Shown: positions 18,557 to 26,820, counted from the first letter of the stretch. The stretch is DNA of 64,000 nucleotides from Pseudomonas mendocina (GCF_003008615.1 NZ_CP027657.1:744001-808000); one strand, 5' to 3'. Made by a program: numbers and translations. The notes: generated by a model from the sequence alone, not told the origin.

Positions 18557-19636
18557 TCAGCAGGACAGGACACGGGCATGCACGGCGTTCCAGCCAAGGC
18601 TGATCGGCATGCCACAGGTGAAGGCGGAAAATTCGTGTTCGGCGCTCGGCACGCGAACGATCAGCGGCTTGCTCGATACCGGCGTGCGCACGTGCAGGTT
18701 GGTGTCCAGGCCGTGGTAGGCGACCTCCACCACCTGACCATCGAGGCGGTTGTCGCAGGCGTTGTCACCGCCCCCCAGCACGCGCAGGCGTTCGGGGCGC
18801 ACGGCCAGGGTCACTTGACCGTTGAGCCCCTCGCCCGTCGGCTCGATGCGCAGCGTCTGGCCGCCAGCCTCGACCTGGTTGCCGGACAGGCGCTGGGCCT
18901 CGATCAGGTTGCTGACGCCGATGAAGTCGGCGACGAAACGGTTCTGCGGATACTCGTAGAGTTCGGCAGGCGTACCGCACTGGCTGACCTGGCCGTCCTT
19001 GAGCACGGCCATGCGGTCGGCCATCACCAGCGCCTCTTCCTGGTCGTGGGTGACCACGATGAAGGTGATGCCGCTTTCGTGCTGCAGGCGCTTGAGTTCC
19101 AGCTGCATCTGTCCGCGCAGCTTCTTGTCCAGGGCGCCGAGTGGCTCGTCGAGCAGCAGCACGCGTGGACGCTTGATCAGCGCGCGGGCCAGAGCCACGC
19201 GCTGGCGCTGGCCGCCAGACAGCTGATCCGGACGGCGCCGGGCCAGATCGCGCAGTTGCGCGGTCTCCAGCATGGCCTCGACGCGCTGGGCGATCTCGTC
19301 CTTGGGCAGCTTTTCCATCTCCAGACCGTAAGCAATGTTGGCCGCCACGCTCATGGTCGGAAACAGCGCATAGGACTGGAACATCAGGTTCAGCGGACGG
19401 CGGTTGGCCGGCATCGGCGAGATGTCGCGACCATCGAGCAGGATCTGCCCGGAGGTCGGCGTCTCGAAACCGGCGAGCATGCGCAGCAGCGTGCTCTTGC
19501 CGCAGCCGGACGGGCCCAGCAGGGCGAAGAATTCGTTCTCGCGCACGCTCAGCGACACATTGTTCACAGCCAGACCCTGGCCGTAGCTCTTGCTGATCTT
19601 GTCCAGAACCAGCACCGGGGCTTTGTCAGTCTTCAT
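18557..19636 (-). CDS. potA: ABC transporter ATP-binding protein, polyamine type (PotA/PotG-like)
   Basis: The 359-residue ATPase has Walker A GPSGCGKST, signature LSGGQRQR, Walker B VLLLDEP and H-loop VVTHDQEEA, then a C-terminal TOBE domain from about residue 280. This arrangement is typical of spermidine/putrescine and related (CUT1/POPT) importers. The start codon lies 11 bases inside the end of the upstream permease gene, so the four transporter genes form one translationally linked unit. It energises uptake by the PotB/PotC-like permeases. The real substrate may be a polyamine or another cationic amine. Confidence 0.9.
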   Translation of the reverse strand: MKTDKAPVLVLDKISKSYGQGLAVNNVSLSVRENEFFALLGPSGCGKSTLLRMLAGFETPTSGQILLDGRDISPMPANRRPLNLMFQSYALFPTMSVAANIAYGLEMEKLPKDEIAQRVEAMLETAQLRDLARRRPDQLSGGQRQRVALARALIKRPRVLLLDEPLGALDKKLRGQMQLELKRLQHESGITFIVVTHDQEEALVMADRMAVLKDGQVSQCGTPAELYEYPQNRFVADFIGVSNLIEAQRLSGNQVEAGGQTLRIEPTGEGLNGQVTLAVRPERLRVLGGGDNACDNRLDGQVVEVAYHGLDTNLHVRTPVSSKPLIVRVPSAEHEFSAFTCGMPISLGWNAVHARVLSC

Positions 19637-20438
19637 GCTTGCTTTGCACCTTGTTGAGCCGCTGGGAAGCGAACAGCGCAGTGAAGCTGACCAGCATCAC
19701 CAGGGTCGCCAGCGCGTTGATTTCGGGAGTGACGCCAAAGCGGATCATCGAGTAGACCTGCATCGGCAGAGTGGTCGAGGCGCTGCCGGCACCTGCGTTG
19801 AAGAAGGCGATGATGAATTCGTCCACCGACAGGGTGAACGCCAGCAACCCGCCCGCCAGCACGCCCGGAAAGATCGCCGGCAGCAGCACCCGGCGCAGGG
19901 TGGTCGGCCAGCTAGCACCGAGGTCGATGGAGGCTTCGAGGATCGAGTAATCGAAGTGCTTGAGGCGGGTACGCACCACCGCGCAGACGAAGGCGATGTT
20001 GAACACCACGTGACTGAGGATGATCGAGTGCAGACCCAGGCTCATCTTCAGCAGGTTGAAGAAGCTCAACAGCGCGATGGCCAGGACGATGTCGGGGATG
20101 ATCATCGGCGCCATCAGCAGGGTATCGGCTACCCCTGCGCTGCGTGCCGGGTTGCCGCTGGCATGCGCGCGCAGCTCGACGCCGAGCGCCAACAGCGTGC
20201 CGAGCAGGCAGGCCAGAACGGTGGAGATCACCGCAACGATCAGCGTGTTCAGTGCCGCATGCTGGATCGCCTGGTTGGCCAACAGCGCGCCGTACCACTT
20301 GAACGAGGCGCCGCCCCAGGCGGTGGGCAAGCCACTGGCGTTGAACGACAGGGCGATCAGCACCAGGATCGGCACATAAAGGAAGGCATACACCAGCCAG
20401 AGGTGACTGCCGAGCAGCAGGCCAGACGAATTACGCAT
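19626..20438 (-). CDS. potC: ABC transporter permease, PotC/PotI-like
   Basis: A 270-residue inner-membrane protein with about six helices and the binding-protein-dependent permease (EAA) loop seen as EASIDLGASWPTTLRRVLLP. Start ATG at 20438 is chosen because GGAGG lies just upstream and the gene overlaps the preceding permease stop by 8 bases. An upstream start at 20456 would add six residues without a better site. It pairs with the permease at 20431 as the second subunit of the importer. Confidence 0.9.
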   Translation of the reverse strand: MRNSSGLLLGSHLWLVYAFLYVPILVLIALSFNASGLPTAWGGASFKWYGALLANQAIQHAALNTLIVAVISTVLACLLGTLLALGVELRAHASGNPARSAGVADTLLMAPMIIPDIVLAIALLSFFNLLKMSLGLHSIILSHVVFNIAFVCAVVRTRLKHFDYSILEASIDLGASWPTTLRRVLLPAIFPGVLAGGLLAFTLSVDEFIIAFFNAGAGSASTTLPMQVYSMIRFGVTPEINALATLVMLVSFTALFASQRLNKVQSKHED

Positions 20439-21294
20439 GGCGCACCTCCTGGGCACGTCGCGACAGCAGCGCCTGGGCGAACAGCAACAGGAGCATGATG
20501 CCGATGAGGAAGAAGGCCAGCGCCGAGCCGAACGGCCAGTCGCGCGCAGTGAGGAACTGCGAATAGATCAGGTTGCCGACCATCAGCACCTGCTTGCCAC
20601 CGAGCAAATCGGCAGTGATGAAGTTGCCGATGCTGAGGACGAAAACGAACACCGCGCCGGCAGCGATACCGGGCACGCTCATCGGCAGGATGATGCGGCG
20701 GAAGGTCGTCCAGCCCGAGGCGCCGAGGTCGTGGGAGGCTTCCCACAGCTCGCCATTGATCCGCGACAGCGAGGAGTAGATCGCCAGGATCACGAAGGGA
20801 ATGTAGTTGTACACCAGGCCGAGAATCACGGCTTTCTCGGTGTACAGGATGTCCAGCAGCTCGCTGTACAGGCCCATGGGCTCCAGTACGCTGGCGATCA
20901 GGCCCTTGCGGTTGAGCAGGACGATCCAGGCGTAGGTGCGGATCAGGTAGTTGCTCCAGAACGGCAGCATCACCAGGAACAGGTACACCGCCTGACGGCG
21001 CTGCGGCGCCCGGGTGATGGCGTAGGCCGCCGGGTAGCCGATCAGCACGGCGTACAGGGTGGCCAGCCCGGCGATCTTCGCCGAGCGCAGCAGAATATCC
21101 AGGTACAGCGGGTCGAACGCGCGCTGGTAGTTTTCCCAGGTGAATACGTAGTCGATGCCGCCATAGGCACCGCGCTCGAAGAAGCTGTAGACCAGCACCA
21201 GCAAGCACGGCACCAGCAGAAACAGCGCCAGCCAGCTCAACGCAGGCAGCAGCAGCCAGGCCGACAAACGTCTGTCAGCGTGCAAAACACTCAT
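20431..21294 (-). CDS. potB: ABC transporter permease, PotB/PotH-like
   Basis: A 287-residue permease beginning MSVLHADRRLSAWLLLPALSW, with about six membrane spans and the cytoplasmic loop EASHDLGASGWTTFRRIILP that docks on the ATPase. A GGGGAG site precedes the ATG at 21294. It lies 90 bases downstream of the binding-protein gene. That gap is the largest inside the transporter cluster and may allow differential expression, as is common for binding-protein genes. Confidence 0.9.
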   Translation of the reverse strand: MSVLHADRRLSAWLLLPALSWLALFLLVPCLLVLVYSFFERGAYGGIDYVFTWENYQRAFDPLYLDILLRSAKIAGLATLYAVLIGYPAAYAITRAPQRRQAVYLFLVMLPFWSNYLIRTYAWIVLLNRKGLIASVLEPMGLYSELLDILYTEKAVILGLVYNYIPFVILAIYSSLSRINGELWEASHDLGASGWTTFRRIILPMSVPGIAAGAVFVFVLSIGNFITADLLGGKQVLMVGNLIYSQFLTARDWPFGSALAFFLIGIMLLLLFAQALLSRRAQEVRHA

Positions 21295-21384
21295 GCGTAG
21301 CTCCCCCAACCCCAAGCCAATGAGGTGGTATGCAGCGGATTTGGATGGCGGGGCTACGAACGCAACCCCGCAGTCGTGCAGCCG

Positions 21385-22434
21385 TTATTGGGCGGCCATG
21401 ATCTCGGTCACTGCCCGGGTATAGGCTTTCTGCGTGGAGCCACCGACGTCACGTAGCAGTTGCTGCTCGACGAGTTCGGCTGGTGTGGTGGTGAGGTTCG
21501 GGTACTGCGTCAGCAGTTCCTTGCTCAGCCCTTCCATGGCGGCCTGGTTGGGCACCTTGTAGAGGATGTTCTCGGCGACCCAGGCGTGGTTGTCCTTCTC
21601 CAGCATGAAGTTGACGAACTGGTAGGCCGCGTCGAGGTTCTTCGAGCTCTTCATCACCACCATGGTGTCGACCCACAGGTCGGAACCTTCCTTGGGCACC
21701 ACGAACTTGATGCTGGCGTTGGCCTGGGTGCCGTAGTTGCACCAGCCGTCCCAGGCATGCGCCAGCACCGTCTCGCCAGAAGCCAGCTTGGAGTAGAAGG
21801 TGGTGTCGTCGAAGGAGAGGATGCGTTTCTTGGTGGCGATCAACTGATCGCGCACCTTGGCGATATGCTCCGGAGCGTCTTCGTTGACGTTCCAGCCATT
21901 GGCCAGGAAAGCAGCCCCGAGCAACCAGCGATCGGTCGCCAGCAGCGTCAGCTTGCCCTTGGTTTCCTCACTCGGCTCGAGCAGGTCGCTCCAGCTCGAT
22001 GGCGCCTGGGCCAGCTTGTCGGAGCGGTAGCAGATGCCGGTGGTACCCCAGGTGTAGGGCACCGAATAATGGTTGCCCTCGTCGTAGGCCAGTGTCTGGG
22101 CCTCGGGGTAGAGGTTCTTCAGGTTGGGCACCTTGACCGGATCGATCTCCGCCAGCAGCTCCTGCTTCTGCAGAATCTCGGCGAAGGGCGAGGACACGAA
22201 GACGACGTCATAGCCTTCACCACCGGAGGCCATGAGCTTGCCCATGATCTCTTCGTTGGTGGCATGCAGCGACTTGTCAGCCTCGATACCGGTGGTCGTG
22301 TGGAATTTATCCAGGGCATCCGGGGCCATGTAACCGTCCCAGATGGAAATCACCAGATCCTTGGCCTGGGCCAGCGGAGCCGCCAGGGAGGACAGGATGA
22401 GACTTGCGCACAGCAGGGTTCTGCTTCTTTTCAT
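21385..22434 (-). CDS. periplasmic substrate-binding protein, PotD/PotF-like
   Basis: The 349-residue protein has a clear signal peptide (MKRSRTLLCASLILSSLAAP, cleavage after AQA). The mature part starts DLVISIWDGYMAPDAL, matching the PotD/PotF family where aromatic residues and acidic residues bind polyamine amines. LAHAWDGWCNYG and the acidic FDDTTFYSKL region fit the ligand cleft. Cys residues at the mature N terminus are absent, so it is a soluble periplasmic protein. It is the first gene of the minus-strand operon and diverges from the GntR-type regulator. The ligand is likely a polyamine or related cationic amine, not proven. Confidence 0.88.
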   Translation of the reverse strand: MKRSRTLLCASLILSSLAAPLAQAKDLVISIWDGYMAPDALDKFHTTTGIEADKSLHATNEEIMGKLMASGGEGYDVVFVSSPFAEILQKQELLAEIDPVKVPNLKNLYPEAQTLAYDEGNHYSVPYTWGTTGICYRSDKLAQAPSSWSDLLEPSEETKGKLTLLATDRWLLGAAFLANGWNVNEDAPEHIAKVRDQLIATKKRILSFDDTTFYSKLASGETVLAHAWDGWCNYGTQANASIKFVVPKEGSDLWVDTMVVMKSSKNLDAAYQFVNFMLEKDNHAWVAENILYKVPNQAAMEGLSKELLTQYPNLTTTPAELVEQQLLRDVGGSTQKAYTRAVTEIMAAQ

Positions 22435-22500
22435 GTGGCACACCTAACGACTGTTTGTTGTTGTTTCGAAGGCAGCGAATCAAAAGCGGTATTGCATGTC

Positions 22501-22518
22501 TTTTTTTTCAAATAAAAA
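22501..22518. promoter_or_regulatory. AT tract T8-N4-TAAAAA in the divergent regulatory region
   Basis: Within the 188-base gap between the binding-protein gene and the regulator there is a T8 run, four bases, then TAAAAA. A matching layout, T7-N4-TAAAAAA, occurs at 23655-23672 in front of the second glycosyltransferase. Two such tracts in an otherwise GC-rich island suggest promoter-proximal or operator function. This is by-eye pattern matching only. Confidence 0.3.
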
Positions 22519-22622
22519 CCAGAGACCCAATCAAGTCAACACTTTTCTGCTTTCTTGTTGAGCACGCAGGGCTGTGGCATAAGGTGGGGCGCGCGCGACC
22601 ACCCCGTACGAGACGAACCAAA

Positions 22623-23552
22623 TTGAGCAAGACCACCGAGAAAAAACCCCGCACCAATCACCTGGAACTGGCCCGCCGCATCATCGAGCTCGCCCAGGAA
22701 AACGGGATGACCAGCGGCGACGCACTCTCGGAACAACAGCTCGCACGCAGCTTCGAGGTATCCCGCACGCTGATTCGCGCCGGACTCAATCTACTGGTCG
22801 AGCAAGGCCTGGCCGAGCACAAGACCGGACGCGGCTACAGCCTGCTGACCGACCCGACCAGCCAGGCACTGGCCCCCGCCCTGCCCCAGGCGGAAGAAGA
22901 AGAACTGGCCAGCTCGGTGCTGCGTGATCGCATGGCCGGGCGCCTGGGCAGCAGCATCAGCGTCAGCGAAATCATGCGCCGCTATGCGATCGGCCGACCG
23001 GCCGCACAGAAGGTGCTCAGCCAGCTCAGCGAGGATCAGGTACTGGAGCGCGGGCCCGGCCAGTCCTGGCGCTTCCGCCCACTACTGGACAACCTCACCG
23101 CGCTCGAAGAGAGCCTGCACTTTCGCATGGTGATGGAGCCCGAAGCGTTGCTGGCCGAAGGCTTCAACATCGACCGACAACGCCTCTCCCTGCTGCGCGA
23201 CAGCACAGAGGATCTGCTGACACAGCCGATCGAGCGCTTCGACCTGGAGCAGTTTCGTGAACTGGACATCGGCTTCCACGAAATGATCGCCACCTGCAGC
23301 GGCAACCGCTTCATCGGCGATGCCCTGCTACAACATCAGCGCCTGCGGCGCCTGCCCAACCTGCTGCCGTCGATCAACGCGCATCGCCTGAAGGAATCGC
23401 TGCGCGAGCACCTGCGCATCCTCGACCACATCGAGCGCGGCCAACTGCAGATCGCCGCCGACCTGCTGCGCCTGCACCTGCGCCTCTCCGCCGCCATGCG
23501 CCCGCAAACTGCCAACCGCGGCATCCCGCTGGGCTTCTACCAGCGCCGATAA
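22623..23552 (+). CDS. GntR-family regulator with two tandem winged helices and an FCD-type domain
   Basis: The protein (about 309 residues) starts at TTG 22623 (LSKTTEKKPRTNHLELARR); GTG at 22584 is possible, and no ATG lies close. A first winged helix spans about residues 14-75 (ALSEQQLARSFEVSRTLIRA). A second spans about 97-155 (ISVSEIMRRYAIGRPAAQKV). A helical C-terminal region at about 160-300 resembles the FCD effector domain, including the HFRMVMEPEALLAEG and ELDIGFHEMIA segments. Most GntR proteins carry one winged helix. It is divergent from the transporter operon and upstream of the second glycosyltransferase. It is the obvious regulator of both arms, responding perhaps to the imported amine. 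Confidence 0.8.
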   Translation: MSKTTEKKPRTNHLELARRIIELAQENGMTSGDALSEQQLARSFEVSRTLIRAGLNLLVEQGLAEHKTGRGYSLLTDPTSQALAPALPQAEEEELASSVLRDRMAGRLGSSISVSEIMRRYAIGRPAAQKVLSQLSEDQVLERGPGQSWRFRPLLDNLTALEESLHFRMVMEPEALLAEGFNIDRQRLSLLRDSTEDLLTQPIERFDLEQFRELDIGFHEMIATCSGNRFIGDALLQHQRLRRLPNLLPSINAHRLKESLREHLRILDHIERGQLQIAADLLRLHLRLSAAMRPQTANRGIPLGFYQRR

Positions 23553-23581
23553 GACTTGTAACCTGCTCGCCCGATAAACCA

Positions 23582-23606
23582 GCGACGAGCATGGCATGCT
23601 CGTCGC
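23582..23606. terminator. perfect palindrome after the regulator gene
   Basis: GCGACGAGCATG and CATGCTCGTCGC are exact reverse complements around one central base, 29 bases after the regulator stop. It can form a 9-bp stem with a 7-base loop. It lacks a following T run, so it may be a weak or Rho-assisted terminator, or an operator for the downstream gene. Confidence 0.45.
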
Positions 23607-23654
23607 CGAACGGACGCGACTGCCCTTTGCGCAGCATCCCTAAAAATAAAAATG

Positions 23655-23672
23655 TTTTTTTATCGTAAAAAA
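23655..23672. promoter_or_regulatory. AT-rich tract T7-N4-TAAAAAA upstream of glycosyltransferase B
   Basis: The stretch at about 23640-23690 is far more AT-rich than its surroundings and holds a T7 run, ATCG and TAAAAAA, echoing the tract at 22501. It lies about 60-80 bases before the glycosyltransferase start, where a promoter is expected. Confidence 0.3.
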
Positions 23673-23693
23673 TACAGTATTAAATTTACGCAG

Positions 23694-23716
23694 GCAGGAG
23701 CAGAAGCTCCCCTGCC
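23694..23716. repeat. hairpin in the leader of glycosyltransferase B
   Basis: GCAGGAGC-AGAA-GCTCCCCTGC forms a stem with a one-base bulge, 18 bases before the start codon. It could influence translation of the glycosyltransferase mRNA or be a protein-binding site. Confidence 0.35.
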
Positions 23717-23733
23717 ATGGAAGAAAGTCGACT

Positions 23734-25017
23734 ATGCCTAGAGAAAGACTCATCGCCCTGTTCCCCGAGGCCAGCTTCGGCGCCGCGCTGAACTGCATCG
23801 GAATCGCCCAGGCGCTGCGCGAGCAGGGCGCTCGCCCGGTTTTCATCTGCCACGAACACTTCCAGGGCCTGTTCGCCGAATACGGCTTCGCCGAGTACCC
23901 CCTGCTGCTGGACAGCCCGCTGTCGGCCGAGGAACACCAGCATTACTGGGAGCGCTTCATCGAGCGCAACATCCCCTACTTCGACCAGACCCCGCTGGCG
24001 CAAATCGACAGCTACGTCGCACCGGCCTGGGAAGCAATCATCGACACCGCCATCGAGGCGGAAAAACCCTTGCAGCAACTGCTCGCCCGGCTCAAGCCGG
24101 ACGCCATCGTGCTGGACAACGTGGTGATGTTCCCGGCCATCGCCAAGGCTGGCTGCCCCTGGGTGCGGGTGATTTCCTGCGCCGAAACCGAACTGCCCGA
24201 CCCGGCCGTGCCGCCCTATCTGTCCGGCGCCAGCGCCAGCGACAAGGAGGCCTGTCAGGCGTACTGGCAGCGCTATGTCGAAGCGGTGGAGCCGGCGCAT
24301 TCGCGTTTCAGCCGTTTTCTTGAAAGCCACGGCCATGCCCCTTGCGCCCCCGGACTGTTCCTCGAGGAATCGCCCTGGTTGAACCTGCTGCTGTCGCCGA
24401 CACCCGTGCGCTACGCACGCCAGCAGCCGCTCGACCCGCAGCGCTTCGTCTACCTGGACGGCTGTGTTCGGCGCGAGGCGCCCTACGTGGTGCCGCCCTT
24501 CCCGCAGCACAACGACGCGCCACTGATCTACCTCAGCTTCGGCAGCCTGGGCGCCGCCGACGTCGGCATGATGAAACGCCTGATCGCCATCGCCGCCACC
24601 CTGCCCTACCGCTTCCTGGTCAATGTCGGCGCCTACCGCGAGCAGTACGACACGGTGCCGGACAACGTCTACCTGGACAGCTGGTATCCGCAGCCGGCGG
24701 TATTGCGTGAATGCCAGTTGTTCATCCACCACGGCGGCAACAACAGCTTCTGCGAGGCCCTGTATTTCGGCCTGCCGTCGCTGATCATCCCCTATTGCTG
24801 GGACGGTCACGACAACGCCCGCCGCGCCGAGGAAGTCGGCGTCGGCCGCTACCTGCCGCGCTTCGCCGAGCCGCTGAGCGCGCTGCCCGAGGCCATCGCC
24901 GAACTGCTCACCGACAGAGCCATGCAACAGCGCCTGGCCGATGCCCGCACCGCCATGCAAGCCTCCCACGGCACCGAGGTGGCTGCCCGAGCCATCCTCG
25001 GGCTATCGAGTTCATAG
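23734..25017 (+). CDS. GT1-family (MGT/UGT-fold) glycosyltransferase, copy B, with altered active site
   Basis: The 427-residue paralogue of the protein at 17241 is collinear with it from end to end. Its N terminus, IALFPEASFGAALN, has Ala17 where GT1 enzymes carry the catalytic His. The donor site HHGGNNSF is kept. The terminal DQxxNA motif is again DGHDNA. VLDNVVMFPAI, VISCAETELPDP and EESPWLNLLL match copy A. No signal peptide or membrane segment. The gene starts a plus-strand unit with the oxidase at 25038 (gap 20 bases) and the cupin at 26458. Having one copy in each arm of the divergent cluster suggests two related acceptors, two successive transfers or a heteromer. Confidence 0.85.
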   Translation: MPRERLIALFPEASFGAALNCIGIAQALREQGARPVFICHEHFQGLFAEYGFAEYPLLLDSPLSAEEHQHYWERFIERNIPYFDQTPLAQIDSYVAPAWEAIIDTAIEAEKPLQQLLARLKPDAIVLDNVVMFPAIAKAGCPWVRVISCAETELPDPAVPPYLSGASASDKEACQAYWQRYVEAVEPAHSRFSRFLESHGHAPCAPGLFLEESPWLNLLLSPTPVRYARQQPLDPQRFVYLDGCVRREAPYVVPPFPQHNDAPLIYLSFGSLGAADVGMMKRLIAIAATLPYRFLVNVGAYREQYDTVPDNVYLDSWYPQPAVLRECQLFIHHGGNNSFCEALYFGLPSLIIPYCWDGHDNARRAEEVGVGRYLPRFAEPLSALPEAIAELLTDRAMQQRLADARTAMQASHGTEVAARAILGLSSS

Positions 25018-25037
25018 ACCAACAAGAAGCCATCGAC

Positions 25038-26432
25038 ATGACTCACCGCGCACTCACCAGCCTCAAACACGCGATTCCCCAGCCCTACTGGCTGGATGCC
25101 GAAGGCCCTCCCCCGGCCTTCACCCGGCACGCCGGTGAGCTGCACTGTGACCTGGCCATCGTCGGCGGTGGCTTCACAGGCCTGTGGACGGCCCTGCTGG
25201 CCCGCCAGCGCTACCCGGACAAACGCATCGTGCTGCTCGAAGCCAATGCCTGCGGTGGAGCCGCCAGCGGACGCAACGGCGGCTTCTGCGCGCCGAGCAT
25301 TTCCCACGGCGTGTCCAATGCGCTCAAGCGCTGGCCGCAGGAAGCTGAAACCCTCATTCGCCTGGGCCGGCAGAACCTCGACGCACTGCAGCGAGACATC
25401 GAACGCCTGGGCCTGAATGTGGAGTTCGAGCGCGAGGGCAAACTGAACGTGGCCACCACGCCCTGGCAGGTCGATGGCCTAAAGGCCATGCAGGAGAAGT
25501 ACCGGCGCTTTGGCATCGATTGCCAATACCTGGAGGGCGACGCGCTCAAGACTCGCCTCGACTCGCCGAATTACGTGGCCGGTCTGTTCGAACCCAACTA
25601 TGCCCTGCTCAACCCGGCGAGAATGGTGCGCGAACTGCGCCGCGCCTGCCTGGAACAGGGCATCGAGGTCTACGAGCACTCGCCGGTACGCCAGTTGGTC
25701 GAGCATGTCGATGGTATCCGCCTGGAAACCGACTACGGCGTGGTAGTGGCCGAACGTCTGGCCCTGGCCACCAACATCTTCACCTCGCTGTTGCCGCGCC
25801 TGACCTCCAAGGTCATCCCCATCTATGACTACGCACTGACCACCGAACCGCTGAGCGACGAACAGTTGTCGAGCATCGGCTGGCAGGGGCGCTACGGCAT
25901 CGCCGACTCCGGCAACCAGTTCCACTACTGGCGCAAGACGGCCGACAACCGCATCCTCTGGGGCGGCTACGATGCCGTCTACCCGTTCGCCAGCAAACTC
26001 GACGAAGGCCTCACCCAACGTCCGGAAACCTTCATCCGCCTGGCCGAACAGTTCCTCGATACCTTCCCGCAGCTCGGTGACATCAACTTCAGCCACGCCT
26101 GGGGCGGCATCATCGACTCCTCGGCGCGCACCACCCTGTTCACCGGCAGCGCCAGCCAGGGCCGCATCGCCTATGCCCTCGGCTTTACCGGCCAGGGTGT
26201 CTCGGCCAGCCGCTTCGCCGCCGCCACCATGCTCGATCTGCTGGCTGGCGAGAAGACCGAGCGTACCGCACTGAAGATGCTCAGCCGGGCGCCGGTGATG
26301 TTCCCGCCGGAGCCGATCCGCTATAGCGCCGTGACCCTGGCCCAACGCGGCCTGGAGCAGGAAGACCGCACCGGTCGACGCAACCTGCTGCTGCGCACCA
26401 TGGACGCCTTCGGCGTCGGCTTCGACTCCTGA
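25038..26432 (+). CDS. FAD-dependent oxidase, PuuB-like (gamma-glutamylputrescine oxidase family)
   Basis: The 464-residue protein opens with MTHRALTSLKHAIPQPYWLD. The FAD motif LAIVGGGFTGLWTALLA and the downstream ASGRNGGF box are typical of PuuB-type amine oxidases. C-terminal HAWGGIIDSS and GFTGQGVSASRFA also fit. In the Puu route PuuB oxidises gamma-glutamyl-putrescine to the aldehyde, releasing ammonia and hydrogen peroxide. No gamma-glutamylputrescine synthetase (PuuA) or hydrolase (PuuD) is in the window, so the substrate here may carry a different protecting group. The frame is open upstream inside the glycosyltransferase, but this ATG gives the family length. The cupin follows 25 bases later. 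Confidence 0.86.
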   Translation: MTHRALTSLKHAIPQPYWLDAEGPPPAFTRHAGELHCDLAIVGGGFTGLWTALLARQRYPDKRIVLLEANACGGAASGRNGGFCAPSISHGVSNALKRWPQEAETLIRLGRQNLDALQRDIERLGLNVEFEREGKLNVATTPWQVDGLKAMQEKYRRFGIDCQYLEGDALKTRLDSPNYVAGLFEPNYALLNPARMVRELRRACLEQGIEVYEHSPVRQLVEHVDGIRLETDYGVVVAERLALATNIFTSLLPRLTSKVIPIYDYALTTEPLSDEQLSSIGWQGRYGIADSGNQFHYWRKTADNRILWGGYDAVYPFASKLDEGLTQRPETFIRLAEQFLDTFPQLGDINFSHAWGGIIDSSARTTLFTGSASQGRIAYALGFTGQGVSASRFAAATMLDLLAGEKTERTALKMLSRAPVMFPPEPIRYSAVTLAQRGLEQEDRTGRRNLLLRTMDAFGVGFDS

Positions 26433-26457
26433 TCATTCCAACAAGAGATAACCCACC

Positions 26458-26820
26458 GTGTCCAAGATGCCCGCTCACGTCATCGATTTCGCCGCCAGCC
26501 CGGTCGAGCCACTGGTTCGCGACATCACCGATCCCGCCATCGTCGAGGCGCCCTACCGCAGTCACACCTGGCGTCACTTCACCAACCCCGGCAAGCACTT
26601 CACCGCTGGCGTCTGGGAGGCCGGTACGCACAAGGAATATTGCGACTGCGACTACGACGAGCTGTGCCACATCCTCGAAGGCCAGGTGCGCCTGACCGAC
26701 ACCGACGGCAGCAGCCGCGAGTTCGGCCCCGGCAGCACCTTCGTGGTGGCGGCGGGCTTCAAGGGCACCTGGGAAAACCTCAGCCAGGTGAGAAAGGTCT
26801 ACGTGATCCTGGGCACCTGA
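26458..26820 (+). CDS. small cupin-domain protein, third copy
   Basis: A 120-residue cupin with a GTG start at 26458 (ATG at 26467 is an alternative). CDCDYDELCHILEGQVRLTD contains the first cupin motif, split here by normal spacing; GPGSTFVVAAGFKGTWEN is the second. It is related to the two minus-strand cupins. PuuB-like oxidase followed by a cupin of this family is, from memory, a recurrent pair in pseudomonads. The TGA stop coincides with the left copy of the target-site duplication of the MITE-like element that follows. Confidence 0.82.
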   Translation: MSKMPAHVIDFAASPVEPLVRDITDPAIVEAPYRSHTWRHFTNPGKHFTAGVWEAGTHKEYCDCDYDELCHILEGQVRLTDTDGSSREFGPGSTFVVAAGFKGTWENLSQVRKVYVILGT

